The notes beneath the pieces are model-generated. The model made no database searches, was not told the origin of the DNA, and saw only the letters and a list, made by a program, of their open reading frames with translations. A stretch of 64,000 nt of DNA from G963667915 sp965197385. Its GTDB lineage: Bacteria; Acidobacteriota; Vicinamibacteria; Vicinamibacterales; UBA823. Location of the stretch: NCBI GenBank assembly GCA_965197385.1, contig CBDANA010000007.1, positions 1 through 64,000 of the forward strand. The letters are read 5' to 3'. The position numbers and the translations under genes were made by a program. Positions 43,990-53,689 of this stretch are shown here, piece after piece (the stretch's first letter is position 1; every line of letters starts with the position of its first letter).

Positions 43990-44856
43990 ATGTTCACGCC
44001 CCGCAACATGCCAACCGTAGCGATCATCGGCGCCGGTGACCTGGGCGGAACTCTCGCTTACACCCTGTGCATCCGCGACCGGATCACCGAGGTCCGCCTG
44101 GTGGACGAGAGGGCCGACCTGGCGGTCGGCAAGGCCCTGGACATCCAGCAGGCGGGCTCCGTCGAGCGATTCGACACCAAGCTCAGGACGAGCGGCGACC
44201 TGGCAATGGCGGTCGGTGCGAACGTCGTCGTCCTGGCCGACACGGCGGGAGCGCGGCCGACCGAGTGCACGGACGGGACGGGGCTGGCCCAGCTCCGGCG
44301 AGTCATCGAGCAGGATCGAGACGCGGTGGTCGTTTGCGCGGGCGCCGGGCAGCAGCCGCTGATCCAGCAGGCCATCCTCGACGGCTTCGTGGACCGACAG
44401 CGAATCGTGGGCTCGGCGCCCGCCGCGCTCGCCTCTGCGATCCGTGCGATCGTCGCGCTGGAGGCGGACTGTTCGCCGCGCGACGTGGCGCTGTCAGTGC
44501 TGGGACTGCCGCCCACAGTGGCGATCGTCACATGGGACAACGCGACGGTTGGCGCCGCGCCGCTCGCCGATGCGCTTTCGGCGCACGCGGTCGCGCGGAT
44601 CAAGGCGCGGGTGGCCCACCTCTGGCCGCCCGGTCCGTATGCACTGGCGGCAGCGGCGAGCGGCGTCTGCGAGGCAATCGCCAGCGGCCATTCACGGCCC
44701 GCGTTCAGCTGCTTCTGCGGACTCGAGCGCCAGCCATCCGACAAGGTGGTCGCGGTCCAGGTGCGGCTGGACGGCCAAGGCATCTGCGAAAGGCTCTCGC
44801 CGCCGCTGAGCCCACGCGAGCGCGTGGAGTTCGACAGCGCGCTCGCCCAGGCTTAG
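43990..44856 (+). CDS. Malate/lactate dehydrogenase-like protein lacking the catalytic His
   Basis: 288 residues, with N-terminal NAD motif VAIIGAGDLGGTLAYTLC and the acidic strand end LVDERADLAVGKALDIQQAG as in LDH-like malate dehydrogenases. The substrate-binding and catalytic segments have diverged. Where MDH has a GGHGDxMVP motif, this protein has SVLGLPPTVAIVTWDNATV, and the mobile-loop Arg is not evident. It may therefore have another role or be inactive. A TAGAAT box lies at 43945-43950. The 3' flank is the full-length repeat. Confidence 0.75.
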   Translation: MFTPRNMPTVAIIGAGDLGGTLAYTLCIRDRITEVRLVDERADLAVGKALDIQQAGSVERFDTKLRTSGDLAMAVGANVVVLADTAGARPTECTDGTGLAQLRRVIEQDRDAVVVCAGAGQQPLIQQAILDGFVDRQRIVGSAPAALASAIRAIVALEADCSPRDVALSVLGLPPTVAIVTWDNATVGAAPLADALSAHAVARIKARVAHLWPPGPYALAAAASGVCEAIASGHSRPAFSCFCGLERQPSDKVVAVQVRLDGQGICERLSPPLSPRERVEFDSALAQA

Positions 44857-44922
44857 CAACGGTATACAGAAATGGCCGGCGCCCAGCGCCGGCCACGTGC
44901 GGTCAGTGAGGTGGCTAGCAGC

Positions 44923-45086
44923 TAGCAGCCCGTGGTAAAAGTCCCGCGTCGCACAGAGACCGTCGAGGCGCCCGCCTCGCAAGGCGCGAGGAGGAAGCAT
45001 ACCGGGAGTATTTGACCGACGAGCAACGCCGCGGGGCGGGATGTATCGACGGTCGGATGCAGCGGGACTTTCACCACGGGCTGCTA
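44923..45086. repeat. Full-length 164-bp inverted-repeat element (REPIN/MITE-like)
   Basis: Starts TAGCAGCCCGTGGTAAAAG and ends with its inverse (CTTTCACCACGGGCTGCTA). The terminal 24 bp of the arms match with one mismatch, and further inside ACCGTCGA and TCGACGGT pair. No coding capacity for a transposase. Its right end CTGCTA contains the stop codon of the ECF sigma gene on the minus strand. Related pieces are at 34312, 42112, 51386 and 53246. Confidence 0.85.
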
Positions 45087-45689
45087 GGCGGCGGCATGCA
45101 GCGAAAGCCCGCCCATGAATTCGCCCAGCTTCTCTCGCAGCATCAGTCGTTCGCGATGCAGCCGGGACTTCAGGGTCTCGGTTTTCACGCGCAGGACGGT
45201 ACTGGCCTCCTGCGTCGACAGTCCCTGCACGTCGCGGAGCAATACTGGCGCCCGGTAGATCATCGGGAGATCGCCCAGCGTGACCACGAGCCGCTCGCGC
45301 AGCTGCGTGCGCATGTACTCACCATCGGCCAGCGCCGACCAGTCCGCCGGCTCGCTGAAGAAGGACCGGCCGGCCTCGTGCACCTCGATCGGCCGCGTGA
45401 ACTTCGCATTGCGCAGCCGTGACATCGCGGTGTTGAACGTGATCCGGTAGATCCAGGAGGTCAGCGCCGCATCGCCCCGAAATGCGTCCACCTTCTTGAA
45501 CACCTTCATCAGCACGTCCTGCGTCACCTCTTCCGCGTCTTCCCGGTTCTTCATGTACCGAAACGCGAGCTGATGAATCCTGCTGCCGTAGGCCGGCTCG
45601 AGGTCCGCCATGGCCGACGCGTCGCCCGCCTGCAACTGCTCGATCAACGCGTGTTTTGCAGCTACGTCCCGCATTATTTCCTCCGTCAT
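45084..45689 (-). CDS. ECF-family RNA polymerase sigma factor
   Basis: 201 residues from the ATG at 45689. Region 2: AYGSRIHQLAFRYMKNREDAEEVTQDV, then FRGDAALTSWIYRITFNTAMSRLR. Region 4: LPMIYRAPVLLRDVQGLSTQEAS and LRVKTETLKSRLHRER, a helix-turn-helix for -35 recognition. An RpoE-like (SigW/SigE) factor for stress or envelope genes. No anti-sigma gene follows: the downstream neighbour is the repeat, whose end supplies the stop codon, so the last residues (SLHAAA) may not be original. Confidence 0.92.
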   Translation of the reverse strand: MTEEIMRDVAAKHALIEQLQAGDASAMADLEPAYGSRIHQLAFRYMKNREDAEEVTQDVLMKVFKKVDAFRGDAALTSWIYRITFNTAMSRLRNAKFTRPIEVHEAGRSFFSEPADWSALADGEYMRTQLRERLVVTLGDLPMIYRAPVLLRDVQGLSTQEASTVLRVKTETLKSRLHRERLMLREKLGEFMGGLSLHAAA

Positions 45690-45741
45690 CAGGCTTAGAA
45701 CACCGAGGCAGAGGGAGTTATTCCCGGCGCTGGACCGGCCG

Positions 45742-46446
45742 TCACATTGGGCTGGTTTTTGGAGAAACTGCCTCAGCCGGCGGTATGGCTCGCGGAGCGG
45801 GATGGCTCCGGCCGAACACGTCGGCGAACGCCGCGGCGACAACCGACTCAGCGTCGGCCATCGGCACGGGCCGTCCCAGCAGGGCCGCCAGCGACGTGAC
45901 GCCGCGATCGGCGATGCCGCAGGGCACGATCAGCTCGAACCGCCCGAGGTCCGGTGCAACGTTGAATGCGAACCCGTGACTTGTGATCCAGCGCGAAATC
46001 CTCACGCCGATAGCGCCGAGCTTCTCGCGACCTGCCCAGACGCCGGTCAGGCCGTCCACCCGAGTGAGGGCCACGCCGAACGTCGCGGCGGCGCGAATCA
46101 TCACCTCTTCCAAATCGCGGACGTAGCGCCGCACATCACATCGGTCCGGTTTGAGATTCAGAATCGGATAGCCCACCAGCTGGCCCGGCCCATGATAGGT
46201 GACGCCGCCACCTCGGCCGGTGTCAACGACGTCGATCCCCTTGGCGGCGAGCGCCGCCCGGTCGGCCACGACATGATCGCCTTGGTCGCGCGCGCTGGCG
46301 CCGCGCGTGATGACGTGCGGATGCTCGAGCAGCAGCAGGACGTCACCCACCCGACCCTGGCGGCGCGCTTCGACCAGCGACCGCTGCAGGTCGAGCGCGT
46401 CGCCGTAGGCGACGCTACCAAGACGGCGCACGTCGAGGGATCTCAT
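45742..46446 (-). CDS. lipB: Lipoyl(octanoyl) transferase
   Basis: 234 residues from the ATG at 46446 (46470 possible). LipB motifs: LEHPHVITRGASARD, DTGRGGGVTYHGPGQLVGYPIL with the catalytic region, and the Cys in ELIVPCGIADRGVTSL preceded by Lys in REKLGAIGVRISRW. It moves octanoyl from acyl-carrier protein to lipoyl domains, the first step in lipoate assembly. It lies 36 bp after the lipoyl-bearing E2 gene in the same operon, an apt functional pairing. LipA is not in the window. Confidence 0.95.
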   Translation of the reverse strand: MRSLDVRRLGSVAYGDALDLQRSLVEARRQGRVGDVLLLLEHPHVITRGASARDQGDHVVADRAALAAKGIDVVDTGRGGGVTYHGPGQLVGYPILNLKPDRCDVRRYVRDLEEVMIRAAATFGVALTRVDGLTGVWAGREKLGAIGVRISRWITSHGFAFNVAPDLGRFELIVPCGIADRGVTSLAALLGRPVPMADAESVVAAAFADVFGRSHPAPRAIPPAEAVSPKTSPM

Positions 46447-46482
46447 GGTGTCGAGGAGACTGAAGGACACAAGCTCAGGGCG

Positions 46483-47769
46483 TCACACTATGGAGGCTTC
46501 GAACTGCTGGAGGCCTCCCTTCACGTGGGCCATGAACTGGTCGGCGACGACGCCATCGATCAGACGGTGATCGAAGCCCAGCGTGAGGTATGCGATCGGC
46601 CTGATGGCGATGGCGTCGTTCACCACAACCGGGCGCTTCTCCAGCGATCCAACGCCGAGAATGGCCGACTGCGGCTGGTTGATGATCGGCAGACCGAAGA
46701 CGGCGCCGAACCCGCCCGGATTCGTGATGGTGAACGTGCCGCCCTCGACTTCGGCCGGGTCGAGCCGCTTGGCGCGTGCACGACTGGCCAGATCGGCGAT
46801 CGCCCGGCTCAGCCCCAGCAGGTTCTTCTCGTCGGCATTCCGGACCACCGGCACGATCAGGCCCGATTCGAGAGCCACCGCGATCCCCAGGTTGATGTCC
46901 CGCTTGTAGAGGATGCGATCCCCGTCGATCGACGCGTTGACGATGGGCATGGCGCGCAGCGCATCGATGACCACCTTCGCGATGAACGGCACGAGCGTGA
47001 GTTTCGCACCCGAGCGCTCGTAGCGTGACTTGTGCTCTTGCCGCAACTGCTGCACGCGGCTGAAGTCGACCTCGAAGATCGAGTGCACGTGCGCCGACGT
47101 CCGGCGGCTGGCGATCATATGCTCGGCGATTTTCTGCCGCATGACCGTCATCGGTACCGCCACCGTTGGTTGATCGCCGTCGAACGTCGGTGCGTCCTCG
47201 CCTGGCGACGACGCCAACGGCAGCGTGGCGACCGGTGCCGCCGCGGCCGGCGCCGGCACGGACGTCGAACCGCGTTCGATAAACGCGAGGATGTCCTTCT
47301 TGGTGACGCGACCGCTGAGGCCCGAGCCGACAACCTGCGATACGTCCACCCCGTGCTCGCGCGCCAGCCGCCGGACGAGCGGTGACGAGCGCACCGGCCG
47401 CTGCTCAGCCGCGGCCACCCGGGATGGGGCCTCGACTGCCGCGGGAGGGGGACCCGCGGCAAGTCGGGACTCGCTCGGCGTCGCAGGCGCGGGAGCCGGC
47501 GGCGCCGGACTCTCCACCGACGCCGGTTCACCCGAGCCGCCGATCACCGCGACGACGCTGTTGATCGGCACTGTCTCGCCTTCCTTCGCCCTGATCTCGC
47601 TGAGGACGCCGGCTGCCGGTGACGGGATCGCGGCATCGACCTTGTCTGTCGAGATCTCGAAGAGCAGCTCGTCACGATCGATCTCGTCACCAACCTTCTT
47701 GATCCAGCGGACGATGGTGCCCTCGGCGATCGACTCGCCCAGTTGGGGCATCACGACGTTAGTTGGCAT
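46483..47769 (-). CDS. Dihydrolipoamide acyltransferase (E2) of a 2-oxoacid dehydrogenase
   Basis: 428 residues from the ATG at 47769. The lipoyl domain has the modified Lys in FEISTDKVDAAIPSP. A Pro/Ala linker follows, then a peripheral-subunit-binding domain (SSPLVRRLAREHGVDVSQVV, GRVTKKDILAFIE) and the catalytic domain ending in LTLGFDHRLIDGVVADQFM, with the active HisxxxAsp. A single lipoyl domain and the separate E1 alpha/beta genes fit the branched-chain or Gram-positive-type pyruvate complex. E3 is not encoded nearby. Confidence 0.95.
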   Translation of the reverse strand: MPTNVVMPQLGESIAEGTIVRWIKKVGDEIDRDELLFEISTDKVDAAIPSPAAGVLSEIRAKEGETVPINSVVAVIGGSGEPASVESPAPPAPAPATPSESRLAAGPPPAAVEAPSRVAAAEQRPVRSSPLVRRLAREHGVDVSQVVGSGLSGRVTKKDILAFIERGSTSVPAPAAAAPVATLPLASSPGEDAPTFDGDQPTVAVPMTVMRQKIAEHMIASRRTSAHVHSIFEVDFSRVQQLRQEHKSRYERSGAKLTLVPFIAKVVIDALRAMPIVNASIDGDRILYKRDINLGIAVALESGLIVPVVRNADEKNLLGLSRAIADLASRARAKRLDPAEVEGGTFTITNPGGFGAVFGLPIINQPQSAILGVGSLEKRPVVVNDAIAIRPIAYLTLGFDHRLIDGVVADQFMAHVKGGLQQFEASIV

Positions 47770-47838
47770 GCCTTGCCCTCGCACTTCAGGAACTGGCGAT
47801 CTAGCAGATCGCCCACAGCCCTCCCTCAGCCTCAGCAG

Positions 47839-48813
47839 CTAGTATTCCACCAACTGCCGGACGGTGGCGACGATCTGCTCGACACTCGGGCGGAACGCCG
47901 CCTCGAGCACCGGACTGTATGGCGTGGGCGTGTCCTTCGACGCCAGCCGCACGGGCGGCGCGTCGAGATACTCGAAGCCAGACTCGGCGATCTCTGCCGC
48001 AATTTCGGCGCCGATGCCTCCGGTGCGCTGCGCTTCATGCAAGACAAGGACCTTGCTCGTCTTGGCGACCGATTCGAGGATCGTGTCTAAATCCAGGGGC
48101 GACAGCGTTCGCAGATCGATGATCTCCACCTCGATGTCCTCCTCGGCGAGGCGCTCGGCCGCCTCCAGCGCCGCAAGCACCATGGCACCAAACGTCACGA
48201 TCGTCGCCTCGTCGCCCTGACGCCGGACGGCAGCCCGTCCGATCGGCACGACGTATTCCTCGTCCGGCACGTCGTCCTTCACCCGGCGATATAGGTACTT
48301 GTGCTCCAAGAACAAGACCGGATCGTCGTCCCGGATCGCCGCCTTGATTAGTCCTTTGGCGTCGTACGCGGTCGACGGCTCGACGATCTTCAGGCCCGGC
48401 GTGTGGAGAAAATAGGCTTCCGGATTCCCGGAGTGAAACGGTCCGCCGCTGACGCCGCCGCCGCACGGGCCGCGAACGACCATTGGCACGCCGGCGCCCC
48501 ACCGGTACCGGCTCTTGGCGGCGAAGTTCGTCAGGATGTTGAAGCAGCAGGCGACGAAGTCGATAAACTGTAATTCGGCGACCGGCCGCATCCCGAGGTA
48601 CGCCGACCCGATCGCTGCGCCGATGATCGCCGTCTCCGAGATCGGCGTATCGATGACGCGGCTGGCGCCGAACCGATCGAGCAGCCCGTCGGTCACCTTG
48701 AACGCCCCGCCGTAGGCGCCGATGTCCTCGCCGATGGCGTAGACGCGATCGTTCCGCGTCATCTCCTCGACGAGTCCTTGACGGATGGCCTCGAGGTAGG
48801 TCGTCTCAGCCAT
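47839..48813 (-). CDS. 2-oxoacid dehydrogenase E1 component, beta subunit
   Basis: 324 residues. Opening TYLEAIRQGLVEEMTRNDRV, TPP-related GEDIGAYGGAFKVTDGL, RVIDTPISETAIIGAAIGSA and C-terminal domain EIIDLRTLSPLDLDTI and VLVLHEAQRTGGIGAEIAA. It forms an alpha2beta2 E1 with the upstream gene. The ATG shares one base with the alpha stop (TGATG), so translation is coupled. Confidence 0.95.
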   Translation of the reverse strand: MAETTYLEAIRQGLVEEMTRNDRVYAIGEDIGAYGGAFKVTDGLLDRFGASRVIDTPISETAIIGAAIGSAYLGMRPVAELQFIDFVACCFNILTNFAAKSRYRWGAGVPMVVRGPCGGGVSGGPFHSGNPEAYFLHTPGLKIVEPSTAYDAKGLIKAAIRDDDPVLFLEHKYLYRRVKDDVPDEEYVVPIGRAAVRRQGDEATIVTFGAMVLAALEAAERLAEEDIEVEIIDLRTLSPLDLDTILESVAKTSKVLVLHEAQRTGGIGAEIAAEIAESGFEYLDAPPVRLASKDTPTPYSPVLEAAFRPSVEQIVATVRQLVEY

Positions 48814-49913
48814 CACCGTCGCGCCTCGGCGGGCGCCCCGTGACGCGGGCCTCCGCGCTTCACGCCGAACGGAGACTGGACGATCTCGACGGTTGGCGTG
48901 AGAGTGCCGCCGGCAAAGACGCCGTCCCCCACGGTGGCGGCGTCGGGTGGCGGATCGGCCTCGGCACGCGCGGCTTCCTGCTCGGTGAACGCCCGGCTCA
49001 TTGTCTCGATCTCGACAAGTTTGGTTTCGTTGGCAACGTCATCCTCAATCAGTTGCGCACGATAGCGGGCGACCGGGTCTCGGGCCTCCCAGGCGTCCAG
49101 CAGCGGCTTCGACACGTAGCGCATGTCGTCGTGCTCGGCGTGCCCCCGCATCCGCATCGTGTCCACGCCGATGAGCGACGGCCCCTCCCCGCGCCGCGCC
49201 CGATCCACGGCCCGTTTCGACGCATCGTAGACGGCCAGCATGTCGTTACCGTCGACCATCTCGTGGGGCATCCCGTAGGCTTCGGCTCGCTGGTCGATGC
49301 GCGCGATCGCCATCTGCTGGCTCACCGGCGTCGAGTACGCATACTTGTTGTCCTCGGCGATGACCACGAGCGGCAGCTTGTGAACCGCTGCGAAGTTCAT
49401 CCCTTCGTGAAAGGCCCCAGTGCTGGTACCGCCGTCGCCGATGTAGGTCATCGCAACGAGTGGCCGACCACGAAGTCTTGCGCCCAATCCGACGCCGGCC
49501 ATGACGGGAATGAGGTCGCCGAGCATGCTGATCGGCCCAACGACGACCGGTTCGCCCTCACCTTGCGGGATGTGCGAGAAATGCAGATTGAGGTCCCGAC
49601 CGCGGGTCGGCGACGAGCCCTTCGCCATGTACTGGGCGAATACGGCGCGCGGTCGCACGCCCTGCACCAGCACCGACCCGAGATTCCGAATGAGCGCGGC
49701 AACCGCGTCGTTCTCGGCCAGCGCGTACGCCGACGCCACCGATTCCCCCTCCTGGCCGAGGCTGCGATACAGACCACCGACAACCTTGTTCTGACGGTAG
49801 AGAACGGCCAGCCGCTCTTCAACGTCGCGCGTCAGTCGAACGTAATAGTACAGCTCGAGACGTTGATCGCAGCTCAGGTCGTCGGATGGGCGCGCCGTCG
49901 TCATCGGGGACAT
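48813..49913 (-). CDS. 2-oxoacid dehydrogenase E1 component, alpha subunit
   Basis: 366 residues. TPP-binding motif YIGDGGTSTGAFHEGMNFAAV ending with the Asn, phosphorylation-loop region RMRGHAEHDDMRY, and GLYRSLGQEGESVASAYAL at the N-terminal third. It decarboxylates a 2-oxoacid (pyruvate or a branched-chain acid; the sequence does not decide) and passes the acyl group to E2. It is the first gene of the E1a-E1b-E2-lipB operon. A TATAAT box lies 8 nt before the ATG. Confidence 0.95.
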   Translation of the reverse strand: MSPMTTARPSDDLSCDQRLELYYYVRLTRDVEERLAVLYRQNKVVGGLYRSLGQEGESVASAYALAENDAVAALIRNLGSVLVQGVRPRAVFAQYMAKGSSPTRGRDLNLHFSHIPQGEGEPVVVGPISMLGDLIPVMAGVGLGARLRGRPLVAMTYIGDGGTSTGAFHEGMNFAAVHKLPLVVIAEDNKYAYSTPVSQQMAIARIDQRAEAYGMPHEMVDGNDMLAVYDASKRAVDRARRGEGPSLIGVDTMRMRGHAEHDDMRYVSKPLLDAWEARDPVARYRAQLIEDDVANETKLVEIETMSRAFTEQEAARAEADPPPDAATVGDGVFAGGTLTPTVEIVQSPFGVKRGGPRHGAPAEARR

Positions 49914-49921
49914 CCTGGAGA

Positions 49922-49927
49922 ATTATA
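49922..49927 (-). promoter_or_regulatory. -10 box (TATAAT) 8 nt before the E1-alpha ATG
   Basis: Minus strand GGCTATAATTCTCCAGGATG: perfect TATAAT a few bases before the start, implying a nearly leaderless operon transcript. Confidence 0.5.
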
Positions 49928-49996
49928 GCCAAGCCTTTCGCCGGCGTCGGAGCGAGACCTACAATACCGAATCCTCCACCATCGCGCACATCGATC

Positions 49997-51385
<1,389 letters not shown>

Positions 51386-51388
<3 letters not shown>

Positions 51389-51462
51389 CAATCCGTGGTG
51401 AAAGTCCCGCGTCGTACCGAGACCGTCGAGGCGCCCGCCGCGCCAGGCGTGAGGTGGACGCG
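51386..51462. repeat. Interspersed repeat, partial copy, starting on the regulator's stop codon
   Basis: TAGCAATCCGTGGTGAAAG, then TCCCGCGTCG and GAGACCGTCGAGGCGCCCGC, matching the first half of the 164-bp element at 44923. The opening TAG is also the stop codon of the NtrC-type frame. Confidence 0.75.
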
Positions 51463-51594
51463 CCACCACTCGGCATGAGCCCCGACCGGGGTGCCGTCAG
51501 CCGGACCCACCCCGTGCGCGCTCGGCCATCTCGGATGCAACCGAGGCCGGCCGCGCATTCACGGCGCCGTGGTGATCCTTGCCGTTTCCAGGCG

Positions 51595-51894
51595 CTACTT
51601 CGACGGGAGGACGGCGTCTTTCAACTGCTTCGCGATACGCGCCTTGACGACGGTCTTCGCGGGAATGTTGATCGGCTCGCCGGTCGCAGGATTTTGACCC
51701 AGACGGGCCTTCCGATTCTGCACCACCAACTTGCACATTCCCGGCAGCACGAATTCGCCTGCGCGCTTCAACTCCTTCTCGGCCAGCATGTTCAACTCGT
51801 CGAAGATCTCGCGAGCCTGCGTCCGCTTGATCTCGAAACGCTCCGCGAAGTGCGAGAAGAGCTCGGACTTGCCCATCCTTCGGGCGTCGGCCAT
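51595..51894 (-). CDS. HU/IHF-family DNA-binding protein
   Basis: 99 residues from the ATG at 51894. KSELFSHFAERFEIKRTQARE is the N-terminal helical pair. GRN-like NPATGEPINIPAKTVVKARI is the DNA-binding arm, with the NPxTG Pro that intercalates in HU/IHF. The middle strand GEFVLPGMCKLVVQNRKAR is slightly unusual for HU. Nucleoid architectural protein. A monocistronic gene in the reverse direction to its neighbours. Confidence 0.93.
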   Translation of the reverse strand: MADARRMGKSELFSHFAERFEIKRTQAREIFDELNMLAEKELKRAGEFVLPGMCKLVVQNRKARLGQNPATGEPINIPAKTVVKARIAKQLKDAVLPSK

Positions 51895-52058
51895 CGGCGT
51901 CCCCCTGACTTGAGCGCACAAAGCCTATCCGGTCAACCGTCGCGCGCGCGGACGACGATCGCGGTTTCAGCCAAAAACCGCCGTATGCTAGCTTGCGCCT
52001 GTGCCGCTGTCAATGACGGCGTGATCCGGACACCGCAAGCGTCGTGCCACGACGGTGC

Positions 52059-52064
52059 TAGAAT
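52059..52064 (+). promoter_or_regulatory. -10 box (TAGAAT) 8 nt before queF
   Basis: GTGCTAGAATCGTGCGGTATGG: the box ends 8 nt before the ATG at 52073; likely leaderless. Confidence 0.45.
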
Positions 52065-52072
52065 CGTGCGGT

Positions 52073-52444
52073 ATGGCCGGCGCTGCAATTGAAACCTTTC
52101 CCAACCCTCGCCCTAAGCGCAGTTACGAGATCTCGATCCGCTGCCCGGAGTTCACGTCGATCTGCCCGAAGACTAGCCTGCCAGATTTCGGCGAAATCCG
52201 GATCACGTACGTGCCCGACCAGTACTGCATCGAGCTCAAGGCGCTGAAATACTACCTCATCGAATACAGAAACCGCGGGATTTTTTACGAAGCCGCGACC
52301 AACCAGATTCTCGACGACCTGGTCGCCGCCTGCCACCCGAGGCGGATGACAATCGTCGGCGACTTCTCCGTGCGAGGCGGCATCACGACGTCGGTCACCG
52401 CAAGCTACGACGCCGACCGCGCGCCGTCGAACGGGTCCGCGTGA
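52073..52444 (+). CDS. queF: NADPH-dependent 7-cyano-7-deazaguanine reductase
   Basis: 123 residues, short (unimodular) QueF of the T-fold. Nucleophilic Cys in FTSICPKTSLPDFGE, NADPH/substrate motif IELKALKYYLIEYRNRG and the following FYEAATNQILDDLV. It reduces preQ0 to preQ1 in queuosine synthesis. No other que genes are adjacent. The stop overlaps the smr start by 4 bp (GTGA). Confidence 0.95.
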   Translation: MAGAAIETFPNPRPKRSYEISIRCPEFTSICPKTSLPDFGEIRITYVPDQYCIELKALKYYLIEYRNRGIFYEAATNQILDDLVAACHPRRMTIVGDFSVRGGITTSVTASYDADRAPSNGSA

Positions 52445-52752
52445 CCACGAACGACGACGGACCGCACGCTGCACCGGATGGCGTGGTCCCGTCGCTGCAC
52501 CGCGTGCCAATCGAGGGCACCCTCGACCTCCATGCCTTCGCGCCGAAGGACATCCGCTCCGTCGTGGAGGAGTACATCCGCGCCGCGCACGCCGTCGGAC
52601 TTCGGGAGATTCGTCTGATCCACGGCCGTGGGACCGGCACCCAGCGCGGAATCGTGCAGCAGGTGCTGGAACGCCACACGCTGGTCGCCTCGTTCGCCGA
52701 TGCACCCGACAGTCGCCTGGGCGCGACCCTCGCGACGCTTCGTTTTCCCTGA
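52441..52752 (+). CDS. Smr-domain protein
   Basis: 103 residues from a GTG overlapping the queF stop. A lone Smr domain: GTLDLHAFAPKDIRSVVEEY, IRLIHGRGTGTQRGIVQQVL and a final GATLATLRF. Smr domains are found in MutS2 and in small nucleic-acid endonucleases. The DLHxx and HGxGxG motifs are intact. No MutS part. Confidence 0.9.
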   Translation: MTTNDDGPHAAPDGVVPSLHRVPIEGTLDLHAFAPKDIRSVVEEYIRAAHAVGLREIRLIHGRGTGTQRGIVQQVLERHTLVASFADAPDSRLGATLATLRFP

Positions 52753-52775
52753 CAGCTGACTTCGATCCGGCCGAA

Positions 52776-53240
52776 TTACAGCAGTCCGGGCACCAGACGC
52801 CACCGGACGCTGGCCCAATAGCGCGCGTAGGCCGGATCCTGTAGCAACATCTGTTCCTCGAGCCCCGCTCAGACGTACAGCGCGCTGTCAGCCACCGCCA
52901 GGTTCCAGATGGACGGATGGGCGAGCAGAAAAGCGAAATGAGTGACGAAGTAGCCAAGATAGATCGGATGCCGCACGAAGCGGTACATCCCGGTGCTGAC
53001 GATGCCGCGATTGGCCGGCAGCAGACCGAAGCTGCGTCCCAGTGATATCTTGCCGGCCACGATGACCGCCAGCCCGAGGCCGGACGCGGTGGCCGCGACC
53101 ACCTCGGGCGCCATGCCCGCGAGACCGGTCGGCTGCAGGCACATGGGCCAGAGGATCGACGCGGTGGCGATCGCTCGCGTCCAGAGTCCGCGGTCCACCC
53201 ACATCGCCCGCCGCCTGAACCGGGTCCGAGCCCACTTCAC
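52776..53240 (-). pseudogene. Isoprenylcysteine-methyltransferase-like membrane protein with in-frame UGA
   Basis: Several hydrophobic helices, then the PEMT/ICMT signature GMYRFVRHPIYLGYFVTHFAF. The frame meets TGA at 52869 (SALYV-stop-AGLEEQMLLQ) and continues to a natural stop at 52776 with DPAYARYWASVRWRLVPGLL. Relatives have Arg there, so CGA to TGA is the probable lesion. The 5' side merges with a repeat copy at 53246, so the original start is unclear (ATG at 53204 possible). The last helices and the EE motif are needed for methyl transfer, so it is inactive as read. Confidence 0.75.
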
Positions 53241-53245
53241 CGATG

Positions 53246-53291
53246 GCAGCCCGTGGTGAAAGTCCCGCGTCGCATCACCACGGGCCGCTGG
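53246..53291. repeat. Short hairpin copy of the interspersed repeat
   Basis: CAGCCCGTGGTGA, a 15-base spacer, then TCACCACGGGCCGCTG: a nearly perfect hairpin made of two repeat ends. From here to about 53636 no gene could be called with confidence: open frames exist on both strands with similar codon bias and no recognised family. Confidence 0.75.
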
Positions 53292-53689
53292 CCTCCTCCC
53301 GCGCAAGGTCGATCCTGCCACTGGCCGCCTGGGCGCATCGAGCCGACTGCCGGACGTTGACCGCCGACCCGGCGGTCCCAACCGACGATCTGGACGAAGC
53401 CGACGGTCTGCTCCGCGGCTTGCTCTTGCCAGAGCACGTGGCGCACATCAGCTACCCGGCCGGATGCCGGATTCAGCGGGTCCCCATCGCCGGCGGGCGG
53501 CGACGCCGCATCGACGAACACGACAGCGACGCGCCGGTCGTCATCCTTTCCAAGCGTGCGCTCCGAGACACTCGCAAACAATCGCTGACCCCCTGACCCC
53601 GCTCGCCGGCCCTCCGCGACGCCACCCCCGCTCTGCTATCATGGCGGCGCCTGGGCACAGGGCGCTGCTCTACGGGCCGCGCCGGCTGA

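Noticed and set aside
52869..52871. Methyltransferase UGA as selenocysteine
   Set aside because: Relatives carry Arg here, so CGA to TGA is simpler; no redox role is expected.
53237..53596. Overlapping frames on both strands with normal-looking codon use
   Set aside because: Neither shows a family motif, and one end lies in the repeat, so no gene was called.
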